From the NCBI RefSeq assembly GCF_001579945.1, contig NZ_CP011971.1, positions 832,001-896,000 of the forward strand: a DNA stretch of 64,000 nucleotides. Reading direction: 5' to 3'. The stretch comes from Steroidobacter denitrificans. Its GTDB lineage: Bacteria > Pseudomonadota > Gammaproteobacteria > Steroidobacterales > Steroidobacteraceae. Both the position numbers and the translations under genes were made by a program. Below, in pieces: positions 36,755-46,687 of the stretch; the first letter of the stretch is position 1; each line of letters opens with the position of its first letter. A model generated the notes under the pieces. It saw only the letters and a program-made list of their open reading frames with translations. It made no database searches and was not told the origin of the DNA.

Positions 36755-38347
36755 ATGAGTGAGATGGAGTTGCCGCGCAGCATCCCGCACGTCGTACTGC
36801 GAGCGGCGCAGCTCCATGGCGATAAACCGGCGATCGTCGATGGCGCACGGCGTATCAGCTATCGGCAGCTGCGGCAGCTGATGCTGCAAGCCGCCGCTGC
36901 CTTTCGTGCGCTGGGGCTGCAAAAAGGCGATCGGGTCGCAGTCTGGGCGCCGAACCAGGCGGAGACGATCGTCGCGGCTCTCGGCGCGCAGGCGGCCGGC
37001 GGCTGTATCGTGCCGCTCAATACGCGCTTCAAGGGCGGCGAAGTCCAGTACATCCTGAATCAGAGCCGGGCACGCATCCTGGTGATGACCGAGGTCTTCC
37101 TCGGTCATTCCTATCCGCAGATGCTCGAAGGTGTCGATCTGCCTCATCTCGAACATCGTGTGCTGCTGCCCTCGGAAGCAGGCGACGGTGACTGGGATCG
37201 CCTGCTCGAGGATGCCCAAGCCGGTAGCGCCGCAGCTGCAGCCGCCCTCGAGGGACTGACGGGCGAGGAACTCTCCGACATCATGTTCACTTCGGGCACC
37301 ACCGGCAATCCCAAGGGAGTGATGACCACGCATCGCCAGAACGTGGCGGTGTATCGCGCCTGGTCGGACAGCGTCGGACTGCGCGAGGACGATCGCTTCG
37401 CCATCATCTATCCCTTCTTTCACTGCGCCGGCTACAAGGCCGGCTGGCTGGCGACCTTCATCTGCGGCGCCACCATCTACCCGGTCGCGCAGCTGGAGGT
37501 GAAGCCGCTTTGCGAGCTGGTGGCCGCGGAAAAGATCAGTTTTCTTCCCGGACCGCCGACACTGTTCCAGACCTTGCTCAGCACACCGCCGGCAGACCGC
37601 GCCGGCCTGCGCTCCCTGCGCGCCTCGGTCACGGGCGCGAGCATGGTGCCGCCCTCCATGATCGAGCGTATGCGCAGCGAACTCGACATTGCCACGGTGA
37701 TCACCGGCTATGGCCTGACGGAAGCCTGCGGCACGGTGACCATGACCAGTGCCGGCGATCCCGCGGAGCTGATCGTGCGTTCCTGCGGCAAGGCGATTCC
37801 CGGCGTCGAACTGCGCTGCGTGGATGAGCGGAATCGCGAGGTTCCCGTGGGCGAGGCGGGAGAGGTGGTGGTACGCGGCTACAATGTGATGCTCGGCTAT
37901 TTCGAGGATCCGGACAACACCGCCAAGGCCATCGATGCACAGGGCTGGCTGCATACCAACGACATCGGCGTTCTGGACGAGAACGGCTACCTGCGCATCA
38001 CCGATCGCAAGAACGACATGTTCATCGTCGGCGGCTTCAACTGCTATCCGGCGGAAATCGAGCGCATCATGTGCGGCAATCCGGACTACATGCATGTAGC
38101 CGTGGTCGGGGTACCCGACGATCGCCTGGGCGAAGTCGGCAAGGCCTATGTCGTGCCCCGATCCGGGGCTGTCGTGACGCCGCAAAGCGTGATCGCCTGG
38201 TGCCGCGACGCCATGGCGAATTACAAGGTGCCGCGCTATGTCGAAGTCGTGGACACGTTGCCCACCAATGCCATGGGCAAGGTGCAGAAGTTCAGGCTGC
38301 GGGATGATGCCGGCTCACAGAGCTCCGGGGGGGAGCCGGAAAAATAA
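36755..38347 (+). CDS. AMP-dependent acyl-CoA ligase (FadD3-like)
   Basis: 530 residues from the ATG at 36755; a GTG two codons upstream overlaps the previous stop and is an alternative. The adenylation signature IMFTSGTTGNPKGVMTTHRQN lies near residues 176-196, ITGYGLTEACGTVT near 316-329, hinge block DRKNDMFIVGGFNCYPAEIE near 415-434, and the C-terminal LPTNAMGKVQKF segment holds the expected lysine. It resembles FadD3-type ligases that activate ring-derived propanoates in steroid breakdown, a resemblance from general pattern only. It closes the run of acyl-CoA dehydrogenase genes, so its product is probably the substrate of at least one pair. Confidence 0.9.
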   Translation: MSEMELPRSIPHVVLRAAQLHGDKPAIVDGARRISYRQLRQLMLQAAAAFRALGLQKGDRVAVWAPNQAETIVAALGAQAAGGCIVPLNTRFKGGEVQYILNQSRARILVMTEVFLGHSYPQMLEGVDLPHLEHRVLLPSEAGDGDWDRLLEDAQAGSAAAAAALEGLTGEELSDIMFTSGTTGNPKGVMTTHRQNVAVYRAWSDSVGLREDDRFAIIYPFFHCAGYKAGWLATFICGATIYPVAQLEVKPLCELVAAEKISFLPGPPTLFQTLLSTPPADRAGLRSLRASVTGASMVPPSMIERMRSELDIATVITGYGLTEACGTVTMTSAGDPAELIVRSCGKAIPGVELRCVDERNREVPVGEAGEVVVRGYNVMLGYFEDPDNTAKAIDAQGWLHTNDIGVLDENGYLRITDRKNDMFIVGGFNCYPAEIERIMCGNPDYMHVAVVGVPDDRLGEVGKAYVVPRSGAVVTPQSVIAWCRDAMANYKVPRYVEVVDTLPTNAMGKVQKFRLRDDAGSQSSGGEPEK

Positions 38348-38459
38348 TACGGATGTCGTTGGAGCGTGTAAGGTTTCACGCAGTGAAGCTTTGACACGAA
38401 TGCTCGTGGTAATGAACAAGCAGGTTTGACGGTTCGACGTCAGACCAGGAGGTGGCGAC

Positions 38460-39362
38460 ATGGCATTATTGCAGCATACGGTTGCCTGCTTTAAAGAGCT
38501 GATCCCTCCGCTTGATAGTGATGAGATCTGGACGGACAGGCGCGGCGTCCTACTGGAGATGAAAAGTGTTCCCTGGCCCAGTCCCTGGGAATGTCGAACA
38601 TGTTATCCGGATGAGCATGTCATCGTATATTCGGTGACACCGATGCCCGAGAGGACAGAAGTCAACTATGAGGGCGTCTGGCCGAAGAATCAGTTTGTAG
38701 CTCACGGCACTGTGGCGTTCTTTCCGGCGGGCTTGCCCTTCGTAGGCCGCTCCGTCGGCGGTTCGAACTGTCTATTACGCTGCGGAATTCCCACCAATTA
38801 CTTCGAGGAATTAATACAGCTTGATGGGCGCTGGACGGCAAGACAACTGATGGCGACAGCCGATATCACGGCTTTGAGTGTGCAGTCGACATTACGGCGT
38901 ATCGCAGAAGAGATAGTGAATCCCGGGCTGGCGAGTGCATTACTAATCGAGGGGTTGATCAATACCTTGCTGGTCGATATCACCCGTCATCTCGACGGCT
39001 GGGCGCATACAACGCCAGAGCGCGTCGGTAAACTTGCGCACTGGCAGATGCAGCGTATCGAGGAACGATTAGAGAACCTTGCTGGAGGGCTACCGAACCT
39101 GGAAGATCTGGGGGACTTGTGTGGTATCGGATCGCGGCAGCTCATGCGTGCCTTTCAGGCAACTACCGGTACGACTGTCTACGAGCATATCAGAGCACTG
39201 CAATTGGTGCGGGCACGTCGGCTTCTTGTGCGCAGTGATCTGCCGCTCAAGCAAATTGCATATGAACTTGGCTATGCACATGCCGCGAGTTTTTCGGCTG
39301 CATTCCGCCGAGAAAGTGGCGAAACCCCAGGGAATTTTCGCCGTCGGCAGCGCGGTGTTTGA
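38460..39362 (+). CDS. AraC-family transcriptional regulator
   Basis: 300 residues, ATG at 38460 with AGGAGG 7 bases upstream. The C-terminal 100 residues are an AraC DNA-binding domain with two helix-turn-helix motifs: LEDLGDLCGIGSRQLMRAFQATTGTTVYEHIRALQLVRARRLLVRSDLPLKQIAYELGYAHAASFSAAFRRESGETP. The N-terminal 190 residues are not recognisable beyond a probable ligand-binding barrel. Base composition falls here, at the start of the second low-GC block. The nearest targets would be the CoA ligase operon behind it or the TonB receptor module downstream, beyond the transposase remnant. Confidence 0.9.
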   Translation: MALLQHTVACFKELIPPLDSDEIWTDRRGVLLEMKSVPWPSPWECRTCYPDEHVIVYSVTPMPERTEVNYEGVWPKNQFVAHGTVAFFPAGLPFVGRSVGGSNCLLRCGIPTNYFEELIQLDGRWTARQLMATADITALSVQSTLRRIAEEIVNPGLASALLIEGLINTLLVDITRHLDGWAHTTPERVGKLAHWQMQRIEERLENLAGGLPNLEDLGDLCGIGSRQLMRAFQATTGTTVYEHIRALQLVRARRLLVRSDLPLKQIAYELGYAHAASFSAAFRRESGETPGNFRRRQRGV

Positions 39363-39421
39363 AGTGGAATCTCATCGGCACCGGCACGGATGACCCGGTA
39401 TGAAGTGGCAGTAGATGAAAA

Positions 39422-39449
39422 TTTGATACAACAACTAGTTGGTATCAAA
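39422..39449. repeat. Nested inverted repeat
   Basis: TTTGATAC at 39422-39429 pairs with GTATCAAA at 39442-39449, and between them sits the perfect 10-bp palindrome CAACTAGTTG (39432-39441). It lies 60 bases after the AraC stop and before the transposase remnant. It could be a terminator stem, an operator or part of a mobile-element boundary; it has no T-run. Confidence 0.4.
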
Positions 39450-39577
39450 CTTGATTATGACTACATGGATCAGTAATAAAATATCGGTTGTGGACTGTAG
39501 CAGGATCATTAGTGGGGCAGACCTGGTGATCGGTATCTCATAATATTTTTGTAATGACCTAGTACTTCTTGCACCGG

Positions 39578-40311
39578 TCAGGGCGCCAAAGTATACGCTT
39601 GTGCGGGTGTTTTCATCGCCAGCGTCTGATGGAGACACTGAACGTTGTAGAATTGAATCCAGTCGGCAATCATGCGGCTTGCATGCTGCAGACTCTCGAA
39701 CCGGTGCCAGTGAATGCACTGCTCCTTCAGGGTGAGTATTATGCGCTCTACCATGCCGTTCTGCGGCGGGCTGGGGGCGTGATGAGCTCCTGCTTCAAGC
39801 CATGGCTACGAACCAATCGGGTGTAGTTCCGCTCTGGTAAATACCAGAGCGTTGTCAGAACGTAGCAAAAACGGTACTGGCACACGTCCCGGCGTACCAT
39901 AGCGTCTGTTCGAGCGCTGCCATCGCCGTCGTTGCTTGCCCGCTGCGTGATAGTTACCAATCCAGAAGCTCACGCGTATAACAATCGATCACCAAGGCCA
40001 GGGCTAACCAACCATCGCGACCATCCCATACCCGACACAGATCGCTCGCCCAGCCCAGATCCGTAGCGTGTGCAACTGGGGGCAACGATCCGACCCTGGA
40101 GTGCCGTCCTACGACACGCTTGCGTACCTGCCCTCTTGATCTGAAAGATGCGTTGTACCGTGTACTTGTTCATCTCGAGCAATCCAGCCACAGTACGATA
40201 GCCGAATGAGGGATTCTCCTCGATCAGCTCATTGATGGACCTGTACAGCTCCTGCCTGACTTTCAGTGGTGCCTTGATCGGCGGCATCACACCTATGCAG
40301 CGGCTAGCCAT
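39578..40311 (-). pseudogene. Decayed IS3-family transposase (OrfB remnant)
   Basis: The minus strand encodes pieces of an IS3-family OrfB (rve integrase) in more than one frame. A 5' piece, from about 40311, reads LIEENPSFGYRTVAGLLEMNKYTVQRIFQIK. The next frame carries an integrase-core fragment, and NYTRLVRSHGLKQELITP follows near 39790. A base is lost just after that, and the frame is recovered as QNGMVERIILTLKEQCIHWH, ending H-Q-T-L-A-M-K-T-P-A-Q-A-Y-T-L-A-P and a stop at 39578-39580. At least two frameshifts make it non-functional as it stands. The N-terminal part and OrfA are missing and no terminal inverted repeats were found. It marks past insertion activity within the low-GC region. 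Confidence 0.85.
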
Positions 40312-40967
40312 GGCCGCATAGTCCTACTTCTCAGACCTACGGAAAGGGGGAGGAATTACCAAACCACCGACTATTAATGTGTTTAAATTCTAAAGAAATA
40401 ACTGGCCGTTTATCGTTATCTTCGTGTTATACCGCTCGTTCATATAGTCGTTTTCTCTCGGTGAGGACCCATACATGTAGGTGCGATTATTCATGTCGCT
40501 GCTTCGATATTATGACGCCGGGAGCTAATTAGCTTAGATTGAATTTCTGTCGAAGACTGAGCTATCTTCTTTAGCAGATCTCCGTTGAGAGGCTCAATTG
40601 ATTTGTGTAGTGATAGTCAATCCGTCCTGGCAGAGGCTCGGCTTAACGGTCATCCGATCGGTAGAGTGTGGGGTTGATGTGGTTTGGTAAACCACACTCA
40701 TACGTGCAACCATCAATTATTCGTAATTTGAGCCATAGGTTGCTTCGTTCGCGCAGGTCCCAGACAGATCCTGAGGTAGAAACGTTAGTCAGTATCGAAC
40801 TTATCAGTATTAAGGCTGCTGGCTGAATCTAAAGAGACCATTGCTACTTATCCTATGTTCTAACCCATTGGGCCATACGACAAGGTCGAAGGTTCTACCC
40901 ATTATGCATCTAAAGAAACATAAATCTTACTGGACTGCAGATGACGATTTTATAGGGGAAGATATCA
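40312..40967. other. Intergenic leader of TonB receptor gene
   Basis: About 650 AT-rich bases between the transposase remnant and the receptor start. I see no gene. The only clear structure is the conserved operator/promoter block at 40493-40568. If that promoter serves the receptor, its leader is about 390 bases long. Confidence 0.5.
40493..40568 (+). promoter_or_regulatory. Conserved operator plus promoter block (copy P)
   Basis: A 24-base element, ATGTCG-N7-GATATTATGAC (40493-40516), is followed at fixed distance by a sigma-70-like pair: TTGAAT at 40539-40544, an 18-base spacer, and TATCTT at 40563-40568 within GAGCTATCTTC. The same layout with the same distances occurs at 46930-47005; 19 of 24 element bases are identical, as is the GAGCTA that overlaps the -10 box. 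It is the likely control region of the TonB receptor at 40968, though 400 bases away. Confidence 0.5.
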
Positions 40968-43400
40968 ATGAATAATCGAGTATATGACGCATCAAATCTT
41001 GATTTGCGTACGTCGCTTCTTGCGGGAGTATCAGTACTTACGCTCATGCCGCTGGCACAGGCGCAGCCGCAGGCTGTCGATCAGCGTCCGGTACTCGAAG
41101 AAATTATAGTCACCGCTCAGAAGCGAGAGCAAAGTCTACAGGATGTGCCTGTTGCAGTAACTGCAATCGATTCTGAAGCAATTGTCGTCAATCGTGTCGA
41201 GAATGTTAGCGATCTCAGTGCGCTTGTTCCAAGTCTTACCGTACGACAAGGCGCTGGCGGCAGCCAGATTCCTCAGTATTCGATGCGTGGCATATATACA
41301 TTTGGATCTGCAGTTGGTACCGATAAGGGTATATCACTTTATATCGATGGGGTGTACGTGCAGAACGCAGCAGGATCACTCGTAGATCTTGCGGATATCG
41401 AGCGGATCGAAGTGCTTCGTGGCCCCCAAGGCACGCTTTTCGGTCGCAACTCCACGGGTGGAGCCGTCAGCATCATCACGCGCAATCCAACGGGTGAATT
41501 TGGTATCCGCCAGGAGCTCACTGGTGGCAACTATAATCAGTTTCGTTCCAAAACGCGTATCGACTTCTCGCAAATGGGGCCGCTCAGTCTGTCACTATCC
41601 TATCTATACTCTGAACGTGATGGCGATACGCGCAATCTTGGTGCGGGTACCGTTTGGGATCATGGTCCAGCAAGTGGCAACGCGTACGGACTACTAAGAT
41701 CGCCAGACCGCCTCGGTGATAAAAAGGTCAAAGGTGTATTCGTTGCTGCCAATCTAGATCTGCATCCGGATTTTGACCTGTCGTACAAGTTCGATCACTC
41801 TGATACAGATCACACACCAACCGCGGTAGGAACGGCATATTTAGCGACACCGGCAACAGCAGGCTATGGTGGTGTGCCGCCTTCGAGCGTTCCTTATACT
41901 TTTTACAATGCCAGCCCAAACCCACTCACACCGATCACGAACAAGCGACCAAAGGCAGTAAATAATTGGTATACAACAGAGTCTTTCGCTAAGACGTACG
42001 GTCATAATCTGACCGCTCATTGGCAGCTTAGCGATGATCTGGCACTGAAAAATATTCTCGCTTACCGAAAGACAAATCTCTACGCGAATAATCAGCTCGA
42101 TGGGCTGGGTGGGTTGGTGGTCCCCGGTGCCGGAATACCGTTTGTCTTCGTTGCCTCTAATGCCGGAGCTACCGAGAAGCAATGGAGCAACGAGCTGCAG
42201 CTCAATCTAACAGCAAATCATTTCAATCTCACCTCAGGTATTATTTATTTTCAGAACGATCAGGAAACCGCTGGTATTCCTGGCGAATTTAATACCTTGG
42301 CAGGCGCTGCCATTACCGGCCAAGGTACTGCCACGCCTGGTCCGTTCGTAGTACCTGCAAACACGGGATATTTCCTGCCGAATGTAAAAGCGAAATCCCA
42401 GGCCTTATATGTTCAGCCTGAAATTCATCTGCATGATAAGGTCGATCTCGTTCTTGGCTATCGCATTACGAAAGACAAGAAAAATGGTACAGAAGTGGTG
42501 CCTGGCTCGGTGCAGCCATATGAACCTTCCCTCGGGCGTTCATCACCTATTCGTTATAAGGATGATCGCAGTACCTATCTTGTAGGACTGAACTATAAGC
42601 CCACGCAGGATATGCTGGCCTACATCAAATATGCAACTGGCTATATATCTGGTGGACAGCTCGCTACGATCACCTTTGCACCGGAGACCGCTAAGTCTAT
42701 TGAAGGCGGCCTGAAGACAGAGCTTTTCGATCGTCGCTTACGCAGTAACGTTGCTGTATATCGCGTCAAATATGGTGCTATCCAACAAGCAACACTTGGG
42801 TCTCTTACCGGTATTCCTTCAGCTACTGATTTTGGCCAAGCTATCGTACCGAGCGCTGATGCCACTGCATACGGTATCGAATGGGAAAACACATTGGTAC
42901 CGGTAGATCGTATGCTCTTGGGGGCTAATGTCAGCTACATGCGTTTCAAGTTCGATCAAAACACTATATTTAGTGGCTTTAAGTATAACGGTGGCGTACC
43001 CGGTCACAATGAGTTCAATCGCCCCAAGTGGAGCGGTAATCTCTTTGCACAGTATGACAGTCCAGAAGTCATAGGTGGGGGTTATCTGTCTGCGCGTATC
43101 GATGGGCGATTCATTAGTAGTCATCTAATGGCATTTGATACCTCGCCTGGCAATGGTCCTGATGCTATGGAAGATCCCTTGCTTCGACGTGCTGACACCG
43201 CACCATCACGGTGGTTGGTAAACTCACGTTTAGCTTTGCGTGATCTCGACTTTAAAGGCTCCAAGATCGAGTTAGGACTCTGGAGTAAAAATCTTTTTGA
43301 TGACAAGAGTGTAATACAAGCAACGAATTTAGGTTTTGCCACTGCAGTGATTTATCAAGATGCACGAACTTATGGGTTAGATATAAATGTGGAGTTTTAG
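40968..43400 (+). CDS. TonB-dependent outer-membrane receptor
   Basis: 810 residues with a signal peptide ending ...PLAQAQ near residue 33, a TonB-box-like LEEIIVTAQKREQ, the plug motif LRGPQGTLFGRNSTGGAVSI near 149-168, and a barrel ending TYGLDINVEF. No STN domain. The protein is homologous along its length to the receptors at 59869 and 63501, sharing blocks such as YSMRGIYTFGSA, FVVPANTGY, YATG.ISGGQLATI.FAPE and GQA.VPSADATAYG. Its DNA, however, is lower in GC than theirs. It probably imports a related organic substrate, with the MFS transporter and esterase genes downstream acting on it. Confidence 0.92.
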   Translation: MNNRVYDASNLDLRTSLLAGVSVLTLMPLAQAQPQAVDQRPVLEEIIVTAQKREQSLQDVPVAVTAIDSEAIVVNRVENVSDLSALVPSLTVRQGAGGSQIPQYSMRGIYTFGSAVGTDKGISLYIDGVYVQNAAGSLVDLADIERIEVLRGPQGTLFGRNSTGGAVSIITRNPTGEFGIRQELTGGNYNQFRSKTRIDFSQMGPLSLSLSYLYSERDGDTRNLGAGTVWDHGPASGNAYGLLRSPDRLGDKKVKGVFVAANLDLHPDFDLSYKFDHSDTDHTPTAVGTAYLATPATAGYGGVPPSSVPYTFYNASPNPLTPITNKRPKAVNNWYTTESFAKTYGHNLTAHWQLSDDLALKNILAYRKTNLYANNQLDGLGGLVVPGAGIPFVFVASNAGATEKQWSNELQLNLTANHFNLTSGIIYFQNDQETAGIPGEFNTLAGAAITGQGTATPGPFVVPANTGYFLPNVKAKSQALYVQPEIHLHDKVDLVLGYRITKDKKNGTEVVPGSVQPYEPSLGRSSPIRYKDDRSTYLVGLNYKPTQDMLAYIKYATGYISGGQLATITFAPETAKSIEGGLKTELFDRRLRSNVAVYRVKYGAIQQATLGSLTGIPSATDFGQAIVPSADATAYGIEWENTLVPVDRMLLGANVSYMRFKFDQNTIFSGFKYNGGVPGHNEFNRPKWSGNLFAQYDSPEVIGGGYLSARIDGRFISSHLMAFDTSPGNGPDAMEDPLLRRADTAPSRWLVNSRLALRDLDFKGSKIELGLWSKNLFDDKSVIQATNLGFATAVIYQDARTYGLDINVEF

Positions 43401-43922
43401 GAACTACTGGGCGATCTACAAGGTATAGATAATGGCTGTGGGGAGGGATCCCCAGTAAGGTGAGTCACACAAGTGACCCAACAACGTGGGTGCTCGTTTG
43501 CGGTGAGATTCTTGAAGTGTGGGCCAGTAGATGAGCTTTGCCAGCTGCAAAGCCCAGCCGATATGATTCTATTGTTGTAGATAACGCTCTAACTCTAACC
43601 TAAGGTCTTCGGTGATATACGGCTTGTGTCCTGGTGTAATCAGTCGTTGTGTGAATTCTATTTCTATATAGATGCACCAGTCATATGCTCGTGACACCGA
43701 TCAGGCTGCACGGCAGAGTGGATATCCATGTGCTAGAGCTCTATGGATTGAGCCGGTAGACAGACTTCTACATTGCACAAGCATTTCAGAGTGTATTCAT
43801 TACATAAACGCCGAGATAGCCGGGTATTCAGCAGTCGGTGGAGGAGCTACATAATGAAATTATCGGTGCGATATTGAGTGGTCTGATACATCGTTTTTTG
43901 ACTCGTTGATAACTCGCATCCG
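43401..43922. other. Intergenic region without a supported gene
   Basis: About 520 bases between the TonB receptor and the MFS gene. It has a short hairpin at its start and a 60-codon frame at 43672 with no recognisable content. I see nothing else; the MFS promoter presumably lies here. Confidence 0.45.
43439..43454. terminator. Short hairpin after TonB receptor
   Basis: TGGGGA-GGGA-TCCCCA forms a 6-bp stem with a 4-base loop, 39 bases after the receptor stop codon. No U-run follows, so its role as a terminator is tentative. Confidence 0.3.
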
Positions 43923-45161
43923 ATGCAAAATTCTTCTAGTTTGCGAAGACAGACAGGCATATTCCATGGATGGTGGATCGTCGGTGTCGCTTTGCTGGCA
44001 CAGGCAATTACAACCGGGCTGGTTATCTACTCCTATGGCTTGTTGGTAATGCCGATCGGCACTGAATTCGGTGCGAATCGTTTCGAGATGATGTGGGGAA
44101 AGACTGGCCTGTCACTGATGACAATATTGGTGTCACCGTTCTTCGGTACATTACTTGATCGTTACTCTGCTCGTCTACTGATGACTCTCGGTGTTCTCGC
44201 CTTGAGTTCTACTTTTATTTGGATCTCAATTTCGAGTACGCTGTGGGAGTTTGTGTTTGCCTTTGCCGCGCTGTCTGCCGTCGCCATGGCGCTGCTCGGG
44301 ACGCTTGGAACCAGCGTGTTGGTGACGCGCTGGTTCCGTAACAAGCGTGGCCGTGCGTTGAGCTTGACCGCGCTAGGAAGCTCTATCGGTGGACTATTTA
44401 TTCCTTATCTGTTTCAAGTTCTTATCGATACTTTCGGTTGGCGTACAGCCTGTGCATGGTTTGGGGCTGGTACCGCGGTCCTTCTGTTACCCTTGGTTTT
44501 CATCTTGGTCCGTAATCGACCTGCAGACCTCGGACTATATCCTGATGGTACAGTAACAACGACAGAAGTTGCCGCTCAGGCGCTATCTGAACCTACGTCG
44601 GTAGACGGCCTACTGCTGAGTAAGCGATTCTGGCAACTCGCCATTGCTATAGGTGCAGTGTTTGCCGTAAGTGCGGCTTTACTTGTGAATATTGTTCCAT
44701 ATGCTCAAGGACAGGGCATTGTTTCCCAACACGCTGCTCTCTTGATATCTGCTTACGCCATCAGCGGTATCGGCGGTAAATTATTGTTCAGTCTTATCGC
44801 TGACCGTGTTGATCTGAAGATGTCACTGCAGATCGCCATGGCTTTGCTGGTGCCACCTATCGTCACGCTGACACAAACAGATACATATAAAACAATGCTT
44901 ATTTGTTCTGTACTCCTAGGTATGGTCTCTGGGGCCCTCATGCCCGGTTGGACTGCACTGCTAGCTCACCTGTACGGGCCGATACACTACGGCAGGGTGA
45001 TGGGACGTATGCTACCAGTCACAGGCGTCATGGCTACCGTAATCGTTCCTCTCGTGGGATATCTATTCGATCGTAGCGGTAACTACAATACTGCTTTCTT
45101 TTGTCTCGCGACGTTCGTGATTATAGCGATCGTATTGTTGGTATCGATGCGAGAAAAGTAA
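43923..45161 (+). CDS. MFS transporter (monocarboxylate-like)
   Basis: 412 residues with about twelve hydrophobic segments and no cleaved signal. Typical MFS features: FHGWWIVGVALLAQAITTGLVIYSYGLLVMP in helix 1, the cytoplasmic loop FFGTLLDRYSARLLM, and a middle loop about residues 200-225. The FHGWWIV start is characteristic of the oxalate/formate and monocarboxylate branch of the superfamily. It is followed, in the same low-GC block, by an HSL-type esterase and a CMD-like gene. It probably carries a carboxylic acid across the inner membrane after the TonB receptor has brought the parent compound into the periplasm. Confidence 0.88.
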   Translation: MQNSSSLRRQTGIFHGWWIVGVALLAQAITTGLVIYSYGLLVMPIGTEFGANRFEMMWGKTGLSLMTILVSPFFGTLLDRYSARLLMTLGVLALSSTFIWISISSTLWEFVFAFAALSAVAMALLGTLGTSVLVTRWFRNKRGRALSLTALGSSIGGLFIPYLFQVLIDTFGWRTACAWFGAGTAVLLLPLVFILVRNRPADLGLYPDGTVTTTEVAAQALSEPTSVDGLLLSKRFWQLAIAIGAVFAVSAALLVNIVPYAQGQGIVSQHAALLISAYAISGIGGKLLFSLIADRVDLKMSLQIAMALLVPPIVTLTQTDTYKTMLICSVLLGMVSGALMPGWTALLAHLYGPIHYGRVMGRMLPVTGVMATVIVPLVGYLFDRSGNYNTAFFCLATFVIIAIVLLVSMREK

Positions 45162-45286
45162 ATATATCGACGTTTTTGTTTACTCGGTTGCCATCCTAGC
45201 AGGGTAAAGACCAGTGATTTCTGCTTGTCGATCTTAGTCGCCTTCCGTTAAACCTAGCGCTGGTATTTGATGGAAAGGAATATGAT

Positions 45287-46264
45287 ATGAATTCCATTGG
45301 TGTCAAGGTAGAAAATCGCCTACTCCCTTTCTCTCGTTCTATCAGTCAATCTGCTCGTATAGCCTTAGAGCAATGTGTTTCTCCAGACGGTACACCACTT
45401 AATAAAAAAAACTATCCTGATCATAATGATTTTGTCGGCTGGCAATGCTTTATTAAAGCGCTCGACGTAAATCTAGATCACATGGTACAGAGGTACTCTG
45501 CTAACCTTACAGCCGAAATAAAAACAACTGAAATAGCTGGTTGTACAGTACATATAGCGACCCCTAAAAATTTGATTTCAGGGACAAAAATCTATCTTGA
45601 TATTCATGGTGGAGCACTAATTAGCGGATCAGGAAATTTCTGTAAGTGGGGTGCACGTCGTATAGCGGAAACTCATGGAGTGCGATGCTATGCGGTAGAT
45701 TATCGTATGCCTCCGACTTATCCTTATCCAGCACCACTTGATGATTGCCTTGCTGTATATCGTAATTTGATTGGGCAATTTGGCGCTGAAAATCTAATAG
45801 TCGGAGGTGCCTCCGCTGGAGGCAATCTTGCTGCAGCACTGATGCTTCGTGCTCGAGATGAAGGATTGCCTCTGCCCGCATCTCTGGTTCTACTGACGCC
45901 TGAATTAGATTTGACAGAGTCCGGTGATAGCTTCGAGGTCAACGTTTTTGCAGATGTCATCCTTTGTGGAAGCTTGATGCCGGCTAATCAGCTTTACGCT
46001 AATGGATATGATTTAGGGCATCCACACGTCTCTCCCTTATTCGGAAGTTTTACCAAGGGATTTCCCCCAACGTTTCTTCAAACGGGTACGCGTGATCTAT
46101 TTCTATCCAACGCTGTACGTATGCACCGGGCGCTTCGAAGAGCTGCTGTTACCGTAGAGTTGCATGTATTCGAGGGGATGCCACATGGAGTTATTTTTGG
46201 GTCTCCAGAAGCTGAAGATTTAGAAGAAGAGTTAAAGCGATTTGTCACGGATGCTTGGATGTGA
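45287..46264 (+). CDS. Alpha/beta hydrolase, HSL (NlhH-like) family
   Basis: 325 residues, ATG at 45287 after GGAAAGGA. Hormone-sensitive-lipase-type features: the oxyanion motif YLDIHGGALISGSGNF near residues 104-119, nucleophile elbow VGGASAGGNLAAALM near 171-185 with the catalytic serine, and a C-terminal VFEGMPHGVIFG with the catalytic histidine. It should hydrolyse an ester of a small or terpenoid/steroid alcohol. The codon use is the most AT-rich in the window. There is a 126-base gap after the MFS gene and the CMD-like gene follows by 48 bases. Confidence 0.88.
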   Translation: MNSIGVKVENRLLPFSRSISQSARIALEQCVSPDGTPLNKKNYPDHNDFVGWQCFIKALDVNLDHMVQRYSANLTAEIKTTEIAGCTVHIATPKNLISGTKIYLDIHGGALISGSGNFCKWGARRIAETHGVRCYAVDYRMPPTYPYPAPLDDCLAVYRNLIGQFGAENLIVGGASAGGNLAAALMLRARDEGLPLPASLVLLTPELDLTESGDSFEVNVFADVILCGSLMPANQLYANGYDLGHPHVSPLFGSFTKGFPPTFLQTGTRDLFLSNAVRMHRALRRAAVTVELHVFEGMPHGVIFGSPEAEDLEEELKRFVTDAWM

Positions 46265-46312
46265 TGCGTGCCAGATAATATTTGCTGACTAATAATTGTT
46301 GGATTAAAGAAA

Positions 46313-46687
46313 ATGATGAATGAGCAGGAAATCATCGAACATGGTCGAAAGATGTTCAAGAAATGCTATAACGGAGTCATTCCACTACCCGAGTCGGTTG
46401 CACCCGACAGCTTTGGCGAATTGAATCTGAAGTTGTTTCACGAGGTCTGGGGAGATGATCGTCTGAGCTTCAGAGACAAGCGCCTCCTCGTCATCGGTGT
46501 GATGGGTGGCCGTGCCGGTTCGCCTGATATGTTCGCCATTCATGCACGTTCGGCGTTGAAGAACGGAGAACTCACGATCGATGAGCTTCGAGCCTCGATG
46601 AAGGTACTCCTGAATTATGCGGGTGCACCAGCGACGTCACCGTTGTATCTAGCTCTTGAAAATATTATCAAGGAAAATGGAGGATAA
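46313..46687 (+). CDS. Carboxymuconolactone decarboxylase-like protein
   Basis: 124 residues; ATG at 46313 with a second ATG in the next codon. The all-helical CMD fold is recognisable: LFHEVWGDDRLSFRDKRLLVIGVMGGRAGSPDMFAIHARSALKNGELTIDELRASMKVLLNYAGAP, with the conserved His (FAIHARSAL). There is no CxxC, so it is not an AhpD-type peroxidase. The 59009-59386 gene encodes a similar protein. Function in this context is unknown; decarboxylation or lactone chemistry is possible. It lies directly after the esterase gene and probably belongs to the same transcript. Confidence 0.8.
   Translation: MMNEQEIIEHGRKMFKKCYNGVIPLPESVAPDSFGELNLKLFHEVWGDDRLSFRDKRLLVIGVMGGRAGSPDMFAIHARSALKNGELTIDELRASMKVLLNYAGAPATSPLYLALENIIKENGG

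Noticed and set aside
36548-38185. A 545-codon minus-strand open frame opposite the CoA ligase
   Set aside because: Shadow of a gene with strong adenylation motifs on the plus strand; histidine- and arginine-rich without homology.
43672-43854. A 60-codon gene between the TonB receptor and the MFS transporter
   Set aside because: No recognisable content, weak start and chance length for this region.
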